Positions 41,954 to 51,254 of a stretch of DNA of 64,000 nucleotides are shown here, piece by piece. Origin of the DNA: DATJHM01 sp963777355. GTDB taxonomy: Bacteria > Chloroflexota > Ktedonobacteria > Ktedonobacterales > Ktedonobacteraceae. The notes under the pieces are model-generated. The model made no database searches. It had not been told where the DNA came from and was given only the letters and a program-made list of their open reading frames with translations. A program made the translations under genes and the position numbers. The stretch covers positions 434,001-498,000 of the forward strand of contig CAVZQK010000080.1 of the NCBI GenBank assembly GCA_963777355.1. Direction: 5' to 3'. Numbering within the stretch: the stretch's first letter is position 1; each line of letters starts with the position of its first letter.

Positions 41954-43759
41954 CTATTTTTTTACTGAAGGTATAACATCTAGAATCTTTAGCCATATCT
42001 CCTTTTTAGTTTCGTCTTCAGATGACTCGACTTTGAAAACAATATCCACATGAGTTATCTCTGTCAATGCGTCTCCACGCGCCGCTCCACGGGTAAATGT
42101 ACCTATTTGCTGAAGAGTACTATTTGGCGCTCCCAGCCGGAGACGCAAATTTTGTTTGTTGAAGCCGCTAAACCATTTGTCTAATAGGCGCAAACCTTCC
42201 ATTTTGAAGACTGGTTCAGGATTTCCCGCTCCAAAAGGACTTAATGTGCGCATGGTTTTGTAGAGAAGGTAGTTGATCCGCTCCATATGGGTAAAAATGA
42301 GATCGATTTTAGGTAGTGCAGGCTGTTCTATTATTTCAATTGGCTCCTGTTCACCAACGAGATTGAGATCAATTTTTTCGCTATCAACTATCCCATTTGC
42401 GATGTCATTGTTCTGCCAGGAGACCAGATGATTGTGAAGCTCGATCATATGTTCACTACGAATAGTGAATCCAGCAGCTTGTGCGTGCCCGCCATAGCGT
42501 TCCAGATGTTGAGAAAAGCTTCGTAAGGCGGCAATGATATTGAAGCCTGGTTGACTACGGGCTGAGCCACGGCTGAGGTGGGTTTCTCGATCATTGCTGA
42601 GGACCAGGACTGGTTTATGCATTTCTTCGGCAAGTTTTCCAGCAACCAGGCCAATGATTCCTTCGTGCCAGTTATCTCCATTGACCAGGATGACTGGTTT
42701 GTTCGTCTGAAATTGTGCCTGTTCACGTACCAGGTGCATAAGCTCTTCGGTCTCTTGCTGGCGTCTCAGATTCAGTTGTTCCAACTCTGAGACTCTAGCT
42801 ATAGCTTCTTCTGGTTTTTCGCAGATGAGCAACTCGAAGGCAATACTTGCATCTTTCATTCGTCCGGCTGCATTAATACGTGGAGCCAGGCCAAAGGCGA
42901 TGTCTCGCTCACGAATTCTTCCTGATTGCAAATTTGCATTACGTATCAATGCTTGCAGCCCTGGTTTGTTCGTGTTATTGAGTTGTTGTATTCCTAGTCG
43001 CACAAGAGTATGGTTTTCACCTAGTAAAAGAGCGATGTCTGCGATGGTCCCTATTGCCACCAGATCTAGCAGTTCGATCTCCTGCTCCACAGGACGTTTA
43101 TAAGCCCTGTAGAGGGCCTGTGCAAGCTTGAAGGCTATTCCTACCCCACAGAGATATCGCTCGCCATAAACGCAGTCTAAGCGCCAGGGATTAACCATCG
43201 CGTAGGCCCTGGGTAGTTCGGCTGGCGGTTGATGATGGTCGGTAATAATAACATCAATATTCAGATTGTGAGCGTAATCTATTTGTGCCACATCCGAACT
43301 ACCACAATCGGTAGTGATAATCAGTTGTGTGCCACGATTTTTGAGCATATCCAGGGCCGATATATTTAATCCACACCCATCGCGTAGACGATGCGGAATA
43401 TGATAATCGAGGGTAGCTTCAGGATGTTTCAGTGTCCGCAGAGCGTGATAGAGAAGGGAAGAAGAGGTAATGCCATCGGCATCGTAGTCTCCGTAGACAG
43501 TGATATGTTCCTGGTTATCAAGTGCAAATCGAATACGTTCTACCGCTTTGGGCATATCTATAAGCGTCAAAGGATCAGGTGTGCGTGCGTAGTCGGCGAG
43601 CAGAAAATCTTTCATCTCTTGAAAGGTGTGTAGATCACGGTTGTAAAGCAGTTGAGCCTGTAGTGGTTCAATTTTTGCCTGTTTTGCCTGTTGGAGAAAT
43701 GTCTGTGGGAGGAGAGGATAGACCTCCCATGATCCGGCTCCCTGTTGCAATGGTTCCAT
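41954..43759 (-). CDS. recJ: Single-stranded-DNA-specific exonuclease RecJ
   Basis: A 601-residue 5'-3' exonuclease of the DHH family, used in recombination and mismatch or base-excision repair. Metal motifs are DYDADG (91-96), TTDCG (149-153), TDHHQP (173-178) and GTIAD. The DHHA1 part has GGHAQAAGF. A C-terminal OB-like region follows. It lies 15 bases downstream of hemW on the same strand, probably one transcript. Confidence 0.94.
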   Translation of the reverse strand: MEPLQQGAGSWEVYPLLPQTFLQQAKQAKIEPLQAQLLYNRDLHTFQEMKDFLLADYARTPDPLTLIDMPKAVERIRFALDNQEHITVYGDYDADGITSSSLLYHALRTLKHPEATLDYHIPHRLRDGCGLNISALDMLKNRGTQLIITTDCGSSDVAQIDYAHNLNIDVIITDHHQPPAELPRAYAMVNPWRLDCVYGERYLCGVGIAFKLAQALYRAYKRPVEQEIELLDLVAIGTIADIALLLGENHTLVRLGIQQLNNTNKPGLQALIRNANLQSGRIRERDIAFGLAPRINAAGRMKDASIAFELLICEKPEEAIARVSELEQLNLRRQQETEELMHLVREQAQFQTNKPVILVNGDNWHEGIIGLVAGKLAEEMHKPVLVLSNDRETHLSRGSARSQPGFNIIAALRSFSQHLERYGGHAQAAGFTIRSEHMIELHNHLVSWQNNDIANGIVDSEKIDLNLVGEQEPIEIIEQPALPKIDLIFTHMERINYLLYKTMRTLSPFGAGNPEPVFKMEGLRLLDKWFSGFNKQNLRLRLGAPNSTLQQIGTFTRGAARGDALTEITHVDIVFKVESSEDETKKEIWLKILDVIPSVKK

Positions 43760-43774
43760 ATGCCATTCCTTTAA

Positions 43775-45007
43775 CTAATCGGGCAAGAGGCGTAGAAAAA
43801 CTTCATTACCAAGAAGCCTTCCTCGTGTACTGAGGCGTAACCAGCCATCTTGATATTCCAGGAGTCCGGCGTCTTCTACGGTTTGGAGGCGTTTGCCAGC
43901 GAATTGTGCAAACGGTTGAGAAAATCTTTCTGCAAATGTTGGAAGATGCAGACCCATAGCGGTGCGCAGGCCAAGAAAGGCTGTTTCTGACATTGCCTGT
44001 TCTTTGTTCACTTCTTCGCCTTCGGCTTCTGGAATATGTCCGGCTTTCAAGAGTTTTATATACTGAGCTGGATCGCGTTCGTTCGAGAAACGGCGATTCG
44101 CGAAGCTGGAGGAAGCTCCTGCACCCATACCGAGGTAAGGGAGATTCTGCCAGTATGTCAGATTATGGCGGCTGTGTTTTCCTGGAAGAGCCCAGTTAGA
44201 AATCTCATAATTGATATATCCTGCGTTTCGTAAAAGCTCATCGGCATACTCATACATATCAGCGCACAAGTCTTCATCACCGGGAGTAATCCGTCCTTCC
44301 TGATTCCAGGTATAGAAAGGCGTTCCCTCTTCAATAATTAATGAATATAGCGAAAAATGGTCTGGTTGCAGGGCCAGGGCTTCTTCAAGTGTATCGCGCC
44401 AATGTTGCATAGTCTGACCAGGTAAGCCAAACATGAAATCCAGGTTGAGGGAGTCAAAGCCTGCTGCTCTAGCATAATGAACCGCCTGCGTAATCTCTTC
44501 AGGTGTATGAATACGACCCAGGGATTTAAGCAGTTCTGCATCAAAACTTTGTGCACCCATACTTAAGCGATTGATACCGGCAGCGCGTAAGCCTACAAGT
44601 TGCTCTTGACTGAGCGTACCTGGATTGGCCTCCAATGTAATTTCAGCTTCCGGATCGACGACAAATGCACTGAAACAAGCATCAAGCAGCCGCTTAATTT
44701 GTTTTACGGACAAGAGACTGGGGGTACCACCACCAAAGAAAATTGTTCGGGAGCGACGTCGTGTTTGATCCTTCCCTTGTGCCATTTCTCCAAGTAGCTT
44801 AATCTCTGTCAGCAGAGCACGAACATAAGGTTCTCGCATTGGTAAAAGACCAGCGTACGTGTTGAAGTCACAGTAATAGCAGCGGGTATGGCAGAATGGT
44901 ATGTGCAGGTAAAGCGAAGCCGTCTCCAGGAGCTGGTCTATTGTTTCAGCAGGTTCTAAAAGGGATTGTGGTAGTGTCTGTTGTGTTATTGGTCTGGTTG
45001 CGCTCAT
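43775..45007 (-). CDS. hemW: HemW-like radical SAM protein (heme chaperone)
   Basis: A 410-residue radical SAM protein of the HemN/HemW family. The cluster motif is C39-x3-C43-x2-C46 (FCHTRCYYC). FFGGGTPSLL and EANPGTL are present. HemW proteins bind heme and [4Fe-4S] and are thought to deliver heme; the sequence has the shorter HemW form rather than a classic coproporphyrinogen dehydrogenase, although annotations often confuse the two. It precedes recJ. Confidence 0.85.
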   Translation of the reverse strand: MSATRPITQQTLPQSLLEPAETIDQLLETASLYLHIPFCHTRCYYCDFNTYAGLLPMREPYVRALLTEIKLLGEMAQGKDQTRRRSRTIFFGGGTPSLLSVKQIKRLLDACFSAFVVDPEAEITLEANPGTLSQEQLVGLRAAGINRLSMGAQSFDAELLKSLGRIHTPEEITQAVHYARAAGFDSLNLDFMFGLPGQTMQHWRDTLEEALALQPDHFSLYSLIIEEGTPFYTWNQEGRITPGDEDLCADMYEYADELLRNAGYINYEISNWALPGKHSRHNLTYWQNLPYLGMGAGASSSFANRRFSNERDPAQYIKLLKAGHIPEAEGEEVNKEQAMSETAFLGLRTAMGLHLPTFAERFSQPFAQFAGKRLQTVEDAGLLEYQDGWLRLSTRGRLLGNEVFLRLLPD

Positions 45008-45134
45008 ACTCTTTATGCTTCTTCATTCTCCAGAATGGTGACCTTTTACTGCGACTTTGTCAATCGTATAGTCGTCTTAATAAGATTAACATATTCTAAA
45101 TGTGGAATGATATCACTAGTCTCTGCTTAACTCC

Positions 45135-45162
45135 ACGCGGTCAGAAACTAATCTGACCGCGT
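45135..45162. other. Perfect hairpin downstream of the foldase gene
   Basis: ACGCGGTCAGA (45135-45145) pairs perfectly with TCTGACCGCGT (45152-45162) around AACTAA. It lies 25 bases after the end of the minus-strand foldase gene. Neither side has a T tract, so it may be a non-canonical terminator or a 3'-end stabiliser. Confidence 0.55.
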
Positions 45163-45186
45163 AAGTATTAGTGGTATTAAATTGGA

Positions 45187-46668
45187 TTATGAACCCGCTG
45201 GTAAACTCCCGGTACCACCGGGGGCTGCTCCACCGGGGACTGCTCCACCAGGGGCAGCCCCGTTTGTGCCAGGCTGTGTCGGTGGCGAGGAAGGAAGCCA
45301 GGTAGGCATATTCGATGGATCAAGTAACTTATTCGAGTCTGGTTGCGAAACATTGATCCCTGGTGTGGCTTTCTGCTGATAACTCCAGAGTAGCAAGGCG
45401 TCTGTCTGCAAGCTCTGAAGATCGGTAGGTGCTACATCTTTTGCTGGGTCAACATTTCTGATCTGGATAATATGGTAGGTGCCATTTTCATTGAGCGGTG
45501 TACTTATTTCGCCAAGCGTGCGCGAACGATTAAAGATCCAGTTATCAACAACTGCACCGATCTTCGAGGCATATTTCTCGAAGTACATGCCTTGTGCCAT
45601 CCAGCCCAGATCACCGCCATTGGTTTTTGTGGCCGTATCTAAAGATTTTGCCTCTGCTACTTGCGCAAAGCTCTGACCACTCTTGAGCTGCTTCAAAACT
45701 GTCTGAGCATCTGCAAGATTCTGGACAGTAATAGAGCTGGCCAGAACCTGATAGGCAGGAGAGGTTATCTGCGAGCTGAGATAGGATTGCATATTGTCAC
45801 GTCTGACCTTCAAGGTCAGCATGGTGCTCAAATCAGTCTCACTAATGCTATTGCTGCTCAAAAACTGATTGTATACGGTGCTTTTCGGAAGGTTTGCCTT
45901 AAAATTGTTAAGCGCTTGATTGATCTCTTGCGTAGTAGGCTCAATCTTTGCCTGGACCGTGTTGCTCTGCTTGTTCAACCAGTTACGGATCAGCAGGTCA
46001 TCTTGTAACCAACCAACGCTATCATTGCCGACCTGCGATTGATTGAGGAGCGATTGTGCTACAGGCACTGTTGTCTGCTGCATTGTTTGATATTGTGCAT
46101 TAAGTGGAGCAAGCTGTGCCTGCTCATCTTTTAATTGATTCTCAGCACTCGCTAGTTGCGTATTGAGCGTCGCACGTTGGTCTGCGGTGGCGGTTTTTAT
46201 TTGTGTATTAAGATCAGCGATCTGTTGATTTGTCGTGGTAATAGTAGCTTGTTGTTGTGTCACCTGTTTGCTCAGATTATCACGCTGCACGAGCAGGCCA
46301 TGAGGCCCTTGCAAATCATTTGTCTGGAGCTGAGCTTTAACGACGACCAGTTTACGATAATCAGATTGAGGGATATTTTGTCCATTGACACTTGCAATAG
46401 GTTCGTTTGGAACAATAATATTAAAGTTGACCCAGAAACCGACAATAACAGCGACGATAAGAACAGCGATGAATGCGGAAAGAGCCCAGACTGCACGTCG
46501 TTGAAGTTGATTTTTTTCGTTGCGTGATAAATGTGCACCCCAACCAAAAATAAGGGGTTTGCCATCGCGGCGTGCTTCAACATGTGCGGTCTGTTTTACG
46601 TATTTTCGTGATTTGGCAGAGCGCGTTGGTCGCTGATTTTCAGGTCGCGGCGCTGTCTGACTCTTCAT
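45187..46668 (-). CDS. Membrane-anchored parvulin-type peptidyl-prolyl isomerase (SurA/PrsA-like)
   Basis: A 493-residue protein: basic cytoplasmic N-terminus, one membrane helix (about 59-80), a SurA-N-like region beginning PIASVNGQNIPQSDY, a coiled-coil-like Gln-rich region (about 125-200), a PpiC domain near 320-420 (LKSGQSFAQVAEAKSLD, NGGDLGWMAQG), and a Pro/Gly/Ala-rich tail with PGGA repeats. It should assist folding of exported proteins outside the membrane. The ATG at 46668 has GGAGGT upstream and is preferred to one 5 codons earlier. Confidence 0.86.
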   Translation of the reverse strand: MKSQTAPRPENQRPTRSAKSRKYVKQTAHVEARRDGKPLIFGWGAHLSRNEKNQLQRRAVWALSAFIAVLIVAVIVGFWVNFNIIVPNEPIASVNGQNIPQSDYRKLVVVKAQLQTNDLQGPHGLLVQRDNLSKQVTQQQATITTTNQQIADLNTQIKTATADQRATLNTQLASAENQLKDEQAQLAPLNAQYQTMQQTTVPVAQSLLNQSQVGNDSVGWLQDDLLIRNWLNKQSNTVQAKIEPTTQEINQALNNFKANLPKSTVYNQFLSSNSISETDLSTMLTLKVRRDNMQSYLSSQITSPAYQVLASSITVQNLADAQTVLKQLKSGQSFAQVAEAKSLDTATKTNGGDLGWMAQGMYFEKYASKIGAVVDNWIFNRSRTLGEISTPLNENGTYHIIQIRNVDPAKDVAPTDLQSLQTDALLLWSYQQKATPGINVSQPDSNKLLDPSNMPTWLPSSPPTQPGTNGAAPGGAVPGGAAPGGTGSLPAGS

Positions 46669-46788
46669 CAAAAAAACCTCCACTGCGGGAAACCCCGACG
46701 TCTAGTATAGGGAGAAGCATTTTATGAGCGAGGGAGATAGAGAACCTGCGCGCTCTATCTCTCCCTGGTGGTTTAAACACCGTAAATG

Positions 46789-47079
46789 TTACATTCCACG
46801 CATATGTTCTGCTGTATAAGGTAGTAGAGCCATATAACGGGCCTGTTTGATAGCGGTGCTTAAACCGCGTTGATGCTTGGCACATGTCCCCGTTTTGCGG
46901 CGGGGCTCGATCTTGCCGCGATCCGAGATATAGCGCTTCATGAAACGGGAAGCATCTTTGTAATCGATCTCGCGAACATGATCATGACAGAACTGACAAA
47001 TTTTGCGGCGCGAAGAACGCTCGCCGCGTCCACCCTCACGGCGCTCACGACGTGGGGCGGAATCACTGCGTCTCTGCAC
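46789..47079 (-). CDS. rpsR: 30S ribosomal protein S18
   Basis: A 96-residue S18, partner of S6 on the platform. Core: DYKDASRFMKRYISDRGKIEPRR and the C-terminal AIKQARYMALLPYT. A CxxC pair (CQFC) suggests a zinc-binding form. The Arg/Gly/Glu-rich N-terminus is longer than in E. coli. The start is GTG at 47079 with AAGGAG upstream, so translation does not depend on intron splicing. In most bacteria rpsR follows ssb directly; here a group II intron lies between them. Confidence 0.95.
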   Translation of the reverse strand: MQRRSDSAPRRERREGGRGERSSRRKICQFCHDHVREIDYKDASRFMKRYISDRGKIEPRRKTGTCAKHQRGLSTAIKQARYMALLPYTAEHMRGM

Positions 47080-47164
47080 GAGAAATCTCCTTCAAAAGCA
47101 AATGCGTTTGTAGGGTAAGGGGCCGACGAGTTACAGTACTGTACTTTTTCGACCTCTCCCCTCC

Positions 47165-47198
47165 GAACCGGACGTGCGACTTTCATCGCATCCGGCTC
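47165..47198 (-). ncRNA. Group II intron domain V
   Basis: A 34-base catalytic hairpin with the AGC triad (GAGCCGGA), a GAAA tetraloop and the closing TCCGGTTC arm. All of the expected features are present, so the ribozyme core may still be active. Domain VI follows at about 47110-47160. Confidence 0.9.
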
Positions 47199-47211
47199 TC
47201 CAGTGTCATTG

Positions 47212-49072
47212 TTAATTCTTGTGAACTGTGACTTTTTGTCGCGTCACTGGGCCTTCCGGCATGGTATCCATGTGACACGTTCGACAGAGTACGAGTGTTT
47301 TGCGCCTCATGGCTGCCATCTTCTGTACCCATAGTGGTTTCTCCCGTCCTGGGTATTTCTTAAGGTCTTTAAGTGCTCGTATGTGGTGAACCTCTAGTTT
47401 TTCGGTTCTTTCCGCATAGTTCACATTCTTCGGCCTGCATTCTTTGTAGCAATTCGCTCCGACTAGTGGAGTATGTTTGGCGCAATTCTATCGTCAGGAT
47501 TGTCTTGCTGATTTCAGGTCTGATGGGTTGGCCTCCCCATGTTGCAATGAGTGGTTTCTTTTCTTCTCTTGGAACAACCACTTGTAGGGCTTTGTAGTTC
47601 TTCATCTCCCACTTTGACTTTTGTACCGTATTTCTCGTACACTTTGTATCACCGAGATCTTTCTGTTTCTTGGCTATCGTTTTGGTGAGTGATTGCTCCA
47701 TATACCCATTTAAGCTTTTTGAGCTTATGTATGTTGTATGCCAAGATGGTAGTAATTAGCTATTCCTCTGAACTCTTGCCTGGTATTGCATAACGATACT
47801 GTATTCATGTTCATGGGTGAGGAGGTGCTCAATGCTACTCCTTTTCCTTGCTTCATGTATCGTTCTTCTTTTTCTCGTCAGGACTTCTTCAGGTATGGTT
47901 AAGCCAATTCTTCCGTTGATTTTTCTTCGTCCTGCGCTTATACAGGTTCCTTGCTTCGTTTGGTACACTCCAGTATCATGGTCTTGCTTGAGTGTTTGGA
48001 TGTCGATATCCAAGAAACTCGTGCTTTTTCTGTTCGGGCGTGGGTGATAAGCGTCTTTCTCTTCTGATAGTGTCAGTCCTATCGTTTTGAAGATAGCTTT
48101 CTAACTCTGCTTTGATTTCCTGCTGCTTCCTCTTTGGTTCCTATGTATCCTAGAAGGAAGTCATCGGCATACCTGACATATCTCAACCTTCTGATAGTTC
48201 GGGTCACGTTGGGTCCAGTGATGGGAGTTGTTGCATCTGCTTGCGATATGTCTTTGCGTCTGCGATTCTTCCCTCGCTTGAATGCCCTCTGTTGTTTCAG
48301 ATTCTAATCTGGCGTATTCCGGGTTGTACTTTCTTTCCCGTTCCTCTGCGTGTATTTGGGGATCAGTATTTGGTCTACGTACTTATCCAGGGCGTTCATG
48401 TAGATATTAGCAAGCAGTGGACTCATAATGCCTCCCTGCGGCGTTCCGCTATGGGTTGCATTGTATTTCCATTCCTCCAGTATATCCGGCTTTGAGTAAT
48501 CCCTGAATGAGTGCCAGTAGTTGTTCATCTTTGATCTGTTCTCTTAGGATACCTATGAGTTTTTCATGGTCGATATTGCTCAAAGCATCCCTTGATATCT
48601 CCTTCAATGAACCATACTGTTCCTGTCCAATTTCCCTGTATCTCTTTCAGGGCGGTGTGACATCCTCTATTCGGGTCGAAACCCATGTGAGTTGTCACTA
48701 AATTGGGGTTCGTAGTAGGCTTCGAGTATCATTCGTAGCACTTCTTGAACCATTTTATCCGTCCAGGTTGGCATTCCTAACGGTCTTTTCTTCCCGTTTT
48801 TCTTTGGGATATATGTTCTTCTGCGCAGGTTTCCATCGAAATGTTCCTGATCGGAGCGCTTCAATGATGATCTTGTACTTTTTCGAAGCGACATACCGTC
48901 TGGTGTTTCTGCCGTCACGCCGGGGGTCATTGCCCCTTTGTTTCGATAGATTTTGTTATATGCCTCTAGATACAGATTTGGAGTTGTAAAGAAGTCGATA
49001 CACCCTTTCTAACGGCTTTCCTGTTCTGCCTCGTTCACTGAGAAGTCCTAGTACGGTTTGGATATCTCGCAT
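47212..49072 (-). pseudogene. Intron-encoded reverse transcriptase/maturase with HNH domain, broken by frameshifts
   Basis: The reading frame begins with ATG at 49072 (MRDIQTVLGLLSERGRTGKP) and meets a TAA near 48960 after a loss of about two bases. Homology then continues in a second frame (MTPGVTAETPDGMS, RRTYIPKKNGKKRPLG). Further on are GTPQGGIMSPLLANIY and an intact YADD catalytic motif near 48160-48171. A C-terminal HNH region (CELCGK, then LEVHHIRALKDLKKYPG and CRTCH) needs another frame change. I count at least four frame changes, so no full-length protein is made. Splicing would require a maturase from another copy. Confidence 0.88.
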
Positions 49073-49656
49073 CTCGCGCCTCTCCCTTATTTGGACTTCG
49101 TTGACACCTACCCTTCAAAGGATTGTCATTTCCTTTGATCTGGCGTTCTTTCAAACGCTGCCCCTTCGCCTTGTAAATGGCTTTCCCATTCTCTGACTAC
49201 TATGGGGGTTCCGTGATCTTAGGTGTCTCCACCCGTAGACCATCCCATTTTTCGTTAATGCATAACGTTTAGTGTGTTTAGGTGTCCTTTTGTTCTCTTT
49301 CCTGTTCATTACAGGCCGTCCACTCAAGAGAGCTTTTCACCGTCTTTCTAAGCTACGGTTTATTTCAGCGGGACCTTTTAAACTTCCCGTTTTATTGAGT
49401 GTCATCCCGTTAAGTGTGTTGAGATGGGACTACACCACAATCACGCGAGAACTCGGATTTGTCATGCAGACTCACCATGCACACAGGGCTTGCGGGGCGA
49501 CTACGCTACACACTTTCGCGCTCCCCCGCTTTCATCCTCATGCTACATGTCCCCTTACGGTTTCCCGCTTAGGTAAGAGGTTGCCCTATGAGGTATTTGC
49601 TCTCAACCTCATACTCGCTTTTGAGATAATTGATTGCATGACGTGTAAATGGCGCA

Positions 49657-50061
49657 CTAGAAGGGGTGATCGTCCAAATCTCCTAGATCATCATTTAAGA
49701 AATTATCACCTGAACCAGATTGTTGTTGCTGTGCACCTTTCGGTGTAAGCATTTCCATCTCGTTGATAATTACATCGATAGCTGTTCGCTGCACATTTTC
49801 GCGGTCATTATACTTACGAACTGACAAGCGACCTTCAACATAGATCTTTTGGCCTTTACGCAAGTACTGGTTGCATGTCTCAGCAAGTTTACTCCAGGCG
49901 ACAATATTGAACCAATCGGTGTCGTCTTGTTTTTCACCTGTCTGTGATTTAGCCACGCGCTTGCTAACAGCGAGCGAGAACTTGGTGACAGCAGTACCAC
50001 TGGGTGTGTAACTCATCTCAGGGTCTCTTCCCAGATTCCCGATTAATATAATTTTGTTCAT
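49657..50061 (-). CDS. ssb: Single-stranded DNA-binding protein
   Basis: A 134-residue SSB with the OB fold (MNKIILIGNLGRDPEM, FSLAVSKR, WFNIVAWSKLAETCNQYLRKGQKIYVEG) and an acidic C-terminal tip DDHPF, close to the DDDIPF-type tip that recruits partner proteins. The ATG at 50061 is the family start; the frame extends upstream. The stop codon is TAG in the DNA, its G being the first intron base; after splicing it would be TAA with the same protein. It lies between rpsF and the intron. Confidence 0.95.
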   Translation of the reverse strand: MNKIILIGNLGRDPEMSYTPSGTAVTKFSLAVSKRVAKSQTGEKQDDTDWFNIVAWSKLAETCNQYLRKGQKIYVEGRLSVRKYNDRENVQRTAIDVIINEMEMLTPKGAQQQQSGSGDNFLNDDLGDLDDHPF

Positions 50062-50142
50062 TCCTGCAAAATCCTTTCGGTTGATACCCTCTGCCTCAGC
50101 TCTCTCCTGGAGCATATATGGACGTACCCAAACGTATTACAA

Positions 50143-50652
50143 CTAGAAAAAACTAGGGCTCAACAGTCTCTTCTTCAATGGCGGGAGGAACGTCTTCCAG
50201 CTCAGTCTCAGAAGGAAGAGAAGCGTCCACCTCGGTAGGAACTGCAACCTCAGCTTGTTGTTCCTCTCCTTCTGCCGTTGGGCTGGCAGGAGTTGGAGAG
50301 CAGCAGCAGCAGCAGCACGAGCTTCGCGCTCTTCACGCTCTTCGCGCTCTTTCTGAATAGCTTTGGGATCGCGCTTCTTCATCATATGACGCAGAACCGC
50401 CTCAGAAACCTTGAGGGTACGTTCGAGTTCGCCTACAGTCTCTGGTGTTAGAATCATATCAATGAAGATGTAAACTCCATCGCGCTGGCGCTCAATTGGA
50501 TAAGCCAGGCGACGGCGTCCCCATTGATTGACTTTCACAGTTTGACCGCCGTTTGTGGCGACGATCTGCTCGACACGGTCAAGTATGCCCCGTGTCTCTT
50601 CTTCGTTGACTTCGGGATTGAGAATAATGCCGAGTTCGTAATCTCTCGTCAC
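50143..50652 (-). CDS. rpsF: 30S ribosomal protein S6 with apparently frame-shifted tail
   Basis: S6 binds S18 on the platform. The core (MTRDYELGIILNPEVNEEE to RHMMKKRDPKAIQKE) covers about 100 residues, followed by a Glu/Arg-rich helix and six alanines from GCT codons. As written, the last 60 residues are hydrophobic and basic (169 residues in all). A one-base shift in or near the GCT run instead gives a Pro/Glu-rich acidic tail ending at a TAG at 50151-50153. That composition fits S6 tails far better, so a frameshift mutation or sequencing error is likely. First gene of rpsF-ssb-rpsR. Confidence 0.9.
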   Translation of the reverse strand: MTRDYELGIILNPEVNEEETRGILDRVEQIVATNGGQTVKVNQWGRRRLAYPIERQRDGVYIFIDMILTPETVGELERTLKVSEAVLRHMMKKRDPKAIQKEREEREEREARAAAAAALQLLPAQRQKERNNKLRLQFLPRWTLLFLLRLSWKTFLPPLKKRLLSPSFF

Positions 50653-50749
50653 GAAGCCTCCTCCTTCCTCTGGGTATGCATCCGGTCAGTCCACGTGTTT
50701 TGATAGTTTTATAAATTACTAAATCAGGTGGAACTGCCAGAGCAGGTGG

Positions 50750-50774
50750 ACATCAACATTATGTTGATGTTTTT
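50750..50774. promoter_or_regulatory. Palindrome upstream of rpsF
   Basis: ACATCAACA (50750-50758) pairs with TGTTGATGT (50762-50770) around 3 bases, and five T residues follow on the plus strand. It may be an operator for rpsF, or a terminator for transcription running into the gap on the plus strand. Confidence 0.4.
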
Positions 50775-51106
50775 ACGATAGATCGCAGATGTCACTGGAC
50801 GGAAGGGTTAGCTGCCGCCCTTTTCAACATACATGCATACATTTGGACTTCTGCAAGAATGGCCCTACAGTCTGGCCTTCATGCCTCTGTAGTGCGATGT
50901 CTTCTCTGGCTTGTGGTAGCCTTACCTGGTGCTGTCTTGACCAGGAAAATGAACCACATGCGGTTTTGGAAGCTATCAATGCCACGCTATTATATCAGAG
51001 TCCGCTATGTCTGACAAGAGAGCCGAAGTATCGGATCTTTTCATTTCATCTCTCTATTCTTTCTATACCTAGAAAAAATGGAAAAGCGGAAGTTTTTGGG
51101 TCTTTA

Positions 51107-51135
51107 TTGACAGTTTTGAAGGTTTGCGTCATACT
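51107..51135 (+). promoter_or_regulatory. Promoter of the GT-C-like membrane protein gene
   Basis: TTGACA at 51107-51112, a 17-base spacer and CATACT at 51130-51135. It implies a leader of about 113 nt. Confidence 0.5.
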
Positions 51136-51254
51136 AGAGGCTATCAAATCTGTTCGTAGGGCGAGGTGGGTCTCATCTGCTTTCGCACTTTCGCATATCA
51201 AAAATACACGCTTATTTCCACATAAAATGATATTTCTCTCTTCTCGGAGAAGTT

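Larger units (their letters stand above)
47110..49657 (-). mobile_element. Group II intron inserted in the ssb stop codon
   Basis: A 2548-base intron on the minus strand. The 5' end is GTGCGCC at 49657, matching the group II GUGYG start. Domain V is intact (47165-47198) and the 3' end is CCCTAC at 47110, with a possible branch-point A seven bases before the end. An EBS1-type stem-loop lies at 49339-49359 (ACCGT/ACGGT). Its loop contains UUAGAA, which pairs exactly with the predicted exon junction TTCTA|A. The encoded protein has RT and HNH sequence but is broken. The intron's first G is also the G of the ssb TAG stop; splicing would give TAA. Confidence 0.9.
50653..51254. other. Intergenic region between rpsF and the GT-C-like gene
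   Basis: About 600 bases separate these divergent genes. It holds a palindrome at 50750-50770 and a promoter for the plus-strand gene at 51107-51135. The open frame through 50789-51397 has no ribosome-binding site and is Cys/Ser-rich in an unlikely way. I see no convincing rpsF promoter. Confidence 0.6.

Noticed and set aside
49272..49748. 158-codon plus-strand frame over the intron 5' region
   Set aside because: It runs antisense to the conserved group II intron domain I sequence and into ssb.
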